From positions 1-8,087 of the forward strand of contig DATARN010000073.1 of NCBI GenBank assembly GCA_036264135.1: a stretch of DNA of 8,087 nt, written 5' to 3'. Position numbers and translations under genes: made by a program. Below, piece by piece: positions 6,069 through 8,087 of the stretch. The notes under the pieces are model-generated. The model was given only the letters and a program-made list of their open reading frames with translations. It was not told the origin of the DNA and made no database searches. Origin of the DNA: DATARN01 sp036264135. GTDB taxonomy: Bacteria > Actinomycetota > Acidimicrobiia > Acidimicrobiales > Palsa-688. Position 1 is the first letter of the stretch, and each line of letters starts with the position of its first letter.

Positions 6069-6471
6069 GCACCGTGAGCAGCGGCGGACCGCCCGCCGTC
6101 TGACCTGCGAGGAGGTGGCGGCCGCCCTGCCCGGCATCGTCGACGGCAAGGCCGAGGCCGACCGCCGGGTCCAGCACCATGTGGCCTCATGCCTGCGCTG
6201 CCAGGCGGAGCTGGTCCACTACCGGAAGCTGCTGCGGGCCCTGCGCCAGCTGCGCACCGACTACCTCGAGCCGGCGCCCGGCGTGCTCAGCGGGATCCTG
6301 GCCAACTTGGAGGAGGCGGGGGAGCGAGGCGCCATCCGTTCCCTGCTTTCCGGCCGCCGAGCGGCCTACATCGGCGGCGTTGCCGTGGCCACGGCGGCCG
6401 CCGGCGCCGCCGGGACGATCGTCCTGGTCAGTCGGGCCTCGGCCCGGCGGCGCATGCCCCTCGCCGGCTGA
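6058..6471 (+). CDS. Zinc-finger anti-sigma factor with one membrane span
   Basis: A 137-residue protein starting at ATG 6058, which overlaps the sigma-factor gene by 11 nt; AGGAGG lies about 10 nt before the ATG, inside the sigma gene. The N-terminal part has LTCEEVAAALPGIVDG followed by HVASCLRC, giving the zinc-binding anti-sigma motif H41-x3-C45-x2-C48, with Cys17 as a possible further ligand. A helix of about 50-90 follows. One hydrophobic segment at about 102-124 (Ala/Gly/Val-rich) is probably a membrane span, and only about 13 residues remain after it (SRASARRRMPLAG). It should hold the ECF sigma factor inactive at the membrane and release it on a signal. The lack of an outer domain suggests sensing through the zinc site or by another protein, though this is inference. 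Confidence 0.88.
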   Translation: MPSEHREQRRTARRLTCEEVAAALPGIVDGKAEADRRVQHHVASCLRCQAELVHYRKLLRALRQLRTDYLEPAPGVLSGILANLEEAGERGAIRSLLSGRRAAYIGGVAVATAAAGAAGTIVLVSRASARRRMPLAG

Positions 6472-6488
6472 AACCTGAACGCGGGTGC

Positions 6489-6494
6489 TATCCT
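6489..6494 (+). promoter_or_regulatory. Possible -10 box for tRNA-Trp
   Basis: TATCCT lies 28 nt before the tRNA-Trp 5' end, a plausible -10 for a stable-RNA promoter in a GC-rich genome. The region 15-17 bp upstream (around 6467-6473, GCTGAAA) matches a -35 box poorly. It could drive tRNA-Trp, secE, nusG and rplK separately from the sigma-factor genes. Confidence 0.35.
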
Positions 6495-6522
6495 CGCTCG
6501 CTGGAGGCCCTCCGCCTGCAAT

Positions 6523-6595
6523 AGGGCAGTAGCTCAATTGGTAGAGCACCGGTCTCCAAAACCGGCGGTTGGGGGTTCGAGTCCCTCCTGCCCTG
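6523..6595 (+). tRNA. tRNA-Trp (anticodon CCA)
   Basis: A complete 73-nt cloverleaf. The acceptor stem AGGGCAG pairs with CTGCCCT, and the discriminator is G, as is usual for bacterial tRNA-Trp. The D-stem is GCTC/GAGC. The anticodon stem CCGGT/ACCGG holds loop CTCCAAA, with CCA at 6556-6558. The T-stem is GGGGG/CCCTC with one G-U pair. CCA is not encoded. It sits 28 nt before secE, as in many actinobacteria. Confidence 0.97.
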
Positions 6596-6623
6596 CTCTC
6601 CTCGTCCGGGAAGGTCACGCAAC

Positions 6624-6935
6624 GTGAGCATGAACCGAGAACAAAAGCGGTTGCTCCAGCGCCAAGGCCAGCTTGGCGCGGACGGCGAGCCGGCACCTCG
6701 CAAACGCGAGGGTACGCGGCCCAGTCCCGCCGCAGCTGCGGCGCAGCGAACCCGCGTCAAGCCGCGCGAGTTCCTCCACGAGGTCAACGTCGAACTCCGC
6801 AAGGTGGCCTGGCCGACCCGGGCCGAGACGATCAACTACTCGACCGTTGTCCTCATAACCCTCGTTATCGTGATCAGTCTGATCTTCGTCCTGGACTACG
6901 GCTTCTCCGCCGCGGCCCGCTTCCTCTTTAAGTGA
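6624..6935 (+). CDS. secE: Preprotein translocase subunit SecE
   Basis: A 103-residue SecE of the short, single-span type. A 45-residue basic, Ala-rich cytosolic extension comes first. The conserved amphipathic helix and hinge follow, FLHEVNVELRKVAWPTRAET at 50-69, and then one membrane span at about 72-92. SecE clamps SecY in the SecYEG channel. The start is taken as GTG 6624 because GGGAAGG at 6608-6614 lies 9 nt upstream; the in-frame ATG at 6630 would be further off. It lies between tRNA-Trp and nusG, the classical arrangement, and nusG follows after 1-7 nt. Confidence 0.96.
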   Translation: MSMNREQKRLLQRQGQLGADGEPAPRKREGTRPSPAAAAAQRTRVKPREFLHEVNVELRKVAWPTRAETINYSTVVLITLVIVISLIFVLDYGFSAAARFLFK

Positions 6936-6936
6936 T

Positions 6937-7611
6937 GTGTCTATGAGTGTTGCCTCACCCTCCCCTGCCGAGTTACCCGACGACGCCCCCGTGCTGAGCG
7001 AGGACGAGGTCCTCGGCCTCGCGCCCGAGGACACCGTCGATGCCCCTCCGGTCATCGAGAGCGCCTACGACCGACCCGGACAGTGGTACGTGGTCCACAC
7101 CTACGCCGGTTACGAGAACAAGGTGAAGTCCAACCTCGAGAGCCGCATCGCCTCCATGAACATGGAGGAGCGGATCTTCGAGGTGGTCATCCCGGTCGAG
7201 GATGTCATCGAGTTCAAGAACGGCAAGAAGCAGGTGGTCTCCAAGAAGGTCTTTCCTGGCTACCTGCTCGTTCGCATGGATCTCGATGATGACTCGTGGT
7301 ACGTCGTGCGCAACACGCCGGGCGTGACCGGCTTCGTCGGCCTCGGCGCCCGCCCGACGCCGCTTTCGCGTCGCGAGGTCGAGGGCATCCTGCAGGTCAA
7401 GGTCGACGGCCAGGAGACCACCAAGAAGGGCCGGCCCCGCCTGGAGTACGAGGTGGGCGAATCGGTTCGGGTCAAGGAAGGGCCCTTCGCCGACTTCACC
7501 GGTACCATTGCCGAGATCAATGAGGATCAGCTCAAGCTGAAGGTCCTCGTCAACATTTTTGGCCGTGAGACACCGGTCGAGCTTGAGTTCGCGCAGGTCG
7601 CGAAGCTCTAG
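6937..7611 (+). CDS. nusG: Transcription termination/antitermination factor NusG
   Basis: A 224-residue NusG. Residues 1-47 are an acidic, Pro-rich extension, as found in many actinobacterial NusG proteins. The NGN domain begins at WYVVHTYAGYENKVKSNL (50-67) and includes VFPGYLLVRMDLDDDSWYVV and NTPGVTGFVG; it binds the RNA polymerase clamp. The C-terminal KOW domain is near 173-208 (VRVKEGPFADFTGTIAEIN), followed by VNIFGRETPVELEFAQVAKL; this domain contacts ribosomal S10 or Rho. The start is GTG 6937 or ATG 6943, 1-7 nt after the secE stop and without a good Shine-Dalgarno sequence, so it is probably translationally coupled to secE. Confidence 0.97.
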   Translation: MSMSVASPSPAELPDDAPVLSEDEVLGLAPEDTVDAPPVIESAYDRPGQWYVVHTYAGYENKVKSNLESRIASMNMEERIFEVVIPVEDVIEFKNGKKQVVSKKVFPGYLLVRMDLDDDSWYVVRNTPGVTGFVGLGARPTPLSRREVEGILQVKVDGQETTKKGRPRLEYEVGESVRVKEGPFADFTGTIAEINEDQLKLKVLVNIFGRETPVELEFAQVAKL

Positions 7612-7615
7612 GAGG
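7610..7615 (+). promoter_or_regulatory. Ribosome binding site of rplK
   Basis: AGGAGG overlaps the nusG stop codon and lies 12 nt before ATG 7628. It supports this ATG over upstream in-frame starts inside nusG. Confidence 0.75.
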
Positions 7616-7627
7616 AGTTCGTTTTTC

Positions 7628-8056
7628 ATGGCCAAGCGCCAGGTAGTCGCAATCGTGAAGATCCAGCTGCCCGCGGGCAAGGCCACGCCGGCGCCGCCGG
7701 TGGGCACCGCCCTCGGGCCGCACGGCGTGCAGACGATGGAGTTCTGCCGCCAGTACAACGCCGCCACCGAAGCCATGGCGGGCCAGGTGGTCCCCGTGGA
7801 GATCACGATCTTCGCCGACCGGTCCTTCACCTTCATTCTGAAGACCCCCCCGACACCGGTGCTGCTGCGCCAGGCGGCGGGCCTGGACAAGGGCTCGACC
7901 ACTCCGGGCCGCAGCGTGGCGGGATCGGTGACCGACAGCCAGGTCGCGGAGATCGCCCAGACGAAGATGCCCGACCTCAACGCCAACGACCTCGAAGCGG
8001 CCAAGCGCCAGGTTCGCGGCACCGCCCGCTCGATGGGCATCAAGGTCGAGGCCTAA
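7628..8056 (+). CDS. rplK: 50S ribosomal protein L11 (uL11)
   Basis: A 142-residue protein, normal for uL11, which forms the GTPase-associated centre with 23S rRNA and is needed for factor-dependent GTP hydrolysis. The N-terminal domain starts MAKRQVVAIVKIQLPAGKA. The middle has VPVEITIFADRSFTFILKTPP, and the C-terminal RNA-binding domain ends QVRGTARSMGIKVEA. The tandem prolines (Pro23, Pro24) that form part of the thiostrepton-binding face are kept. The normally near-invariant segment after them differs: T27, P31, Q35 and T36 stand where P, Q, N and I are usual, and T20 replaces N. The start is ATG 7628, 16 nt after nusG. rplA probably follows beyond the window. Confidence 0.97.
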   Translation: MAKRQVVAIVKIQLPAGKATPAPPVGTALGPHGVQTMEFCRQYNAATEAMAGQVVPVEITIFADRSFTFILKTPPTPVLLRQAAGLDKGSTTPGRSVAGSVTDSQVAEIAQTKMPDLNANDLEAAKRQVRGTARSMGIKVEA

Positions 8057-8079
8057 CAACCAAACCAACTCCGACGCTG

Positions 8080-8085
8080 AGGAGG
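8080..8085 (+). promoter_or_regulatory. Ribosome binding site of the next gene, presumably rplA
   Basis: AGGAGG 2 nt before the window end. After rplK, the conserved next gene is rplA (uL1), so this is probably its Shine-Dalgarno sequence. The gene itself lies outside the window. Confidence 0.6.
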
Positions 8086-8087
8086 AC

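Noticed and set aside
6973..8043. Minus-strand open frame of 356 codons opposite nusG and rplK
   Set aside because: It is a codon-bias shadow; nusG and rplK on the plus strand are certain, and the minus translation shows no recognisable domain.
1..8087. CRISPR array, insertion sequence, phage or defence module
   Set aside because: No spaced direct repeats, transposase, integrase or defence-type domains are visible on either strand.

Overview
The window is GC-rich bacterial chromosome, most likely from an actinomycete-type bacterium. I lean towards Acidimicrobiia or a close relative. The main reasons are the order tRNA-Thr, tRNA-Met, rpmG, tRNA-Trp, secE, nusG, rplK, which is typical of Actinomycetota, and an SCO6745-family protein, a group known mainly from actinobacteria. 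Frequent GTG starts, NusG and SecE with N-terminal extensions, and tRNA genes without an encoded CCA fit the same picture. The class-level placement is inference.

Left part (1-3807, minus strand). Four genes read right to left: a zinc-independent NADPH:quinone-reductase-like MDR protein, an SCO6745-family protein 8 nt behind it, an isochorismatase-family cysteine hydrolase, and a multi-membrane-span GT-C (family 39-like) glycosyltransferase that runs off the left edge. The first two are probably one transcript. The other two may follow but have larger gaps (66 and 115 nt). Their enzyme types do not add up to a recognisable pathway.

Middle (3808-5043). A small DUF1003-like two-span membrane protein reads rightward, divergent from the MDR gene. 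It converges on a GNAT acetyltransferase read leftward, and a GC-rich hairpin sits in the 27 nt between their stops. A short palindrome-rich region separates the acetyltransferase from the tRNA cluster.

Right part (5044-8087, plus strand). This is a conserved information-processing block: tRNA-Thr(GGT), tRNA-Met(CAT), rpmG (bL33), an ECF sigma factor overlapping its likely zinc-finger anti-sigma factor, tRNA-Trp(CCA), secE, nusG and rplK (uL11). The window ends on a Shine-Dalgarno sequence, presumably that of rplA. The block supplies translation parts (bL33, uL11, three tRNAs), the SecE translocon subunit and the NusG elongation factor. The sigma/anti-sigma pair is the non-housekeeping piece inside it.

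I see no CRISPR array, insertion sequence, phage gene or clearly new multi-gene system. The points most worth a second look are the ECF/anti-sigma pair embedded in this block, a bL33 whose fourth zinc-ribbon cysteine is Asp, substitutions in the conserved N-terminal loop of uL11, and the reduced anti-sigma factor with no outer sensor domain.
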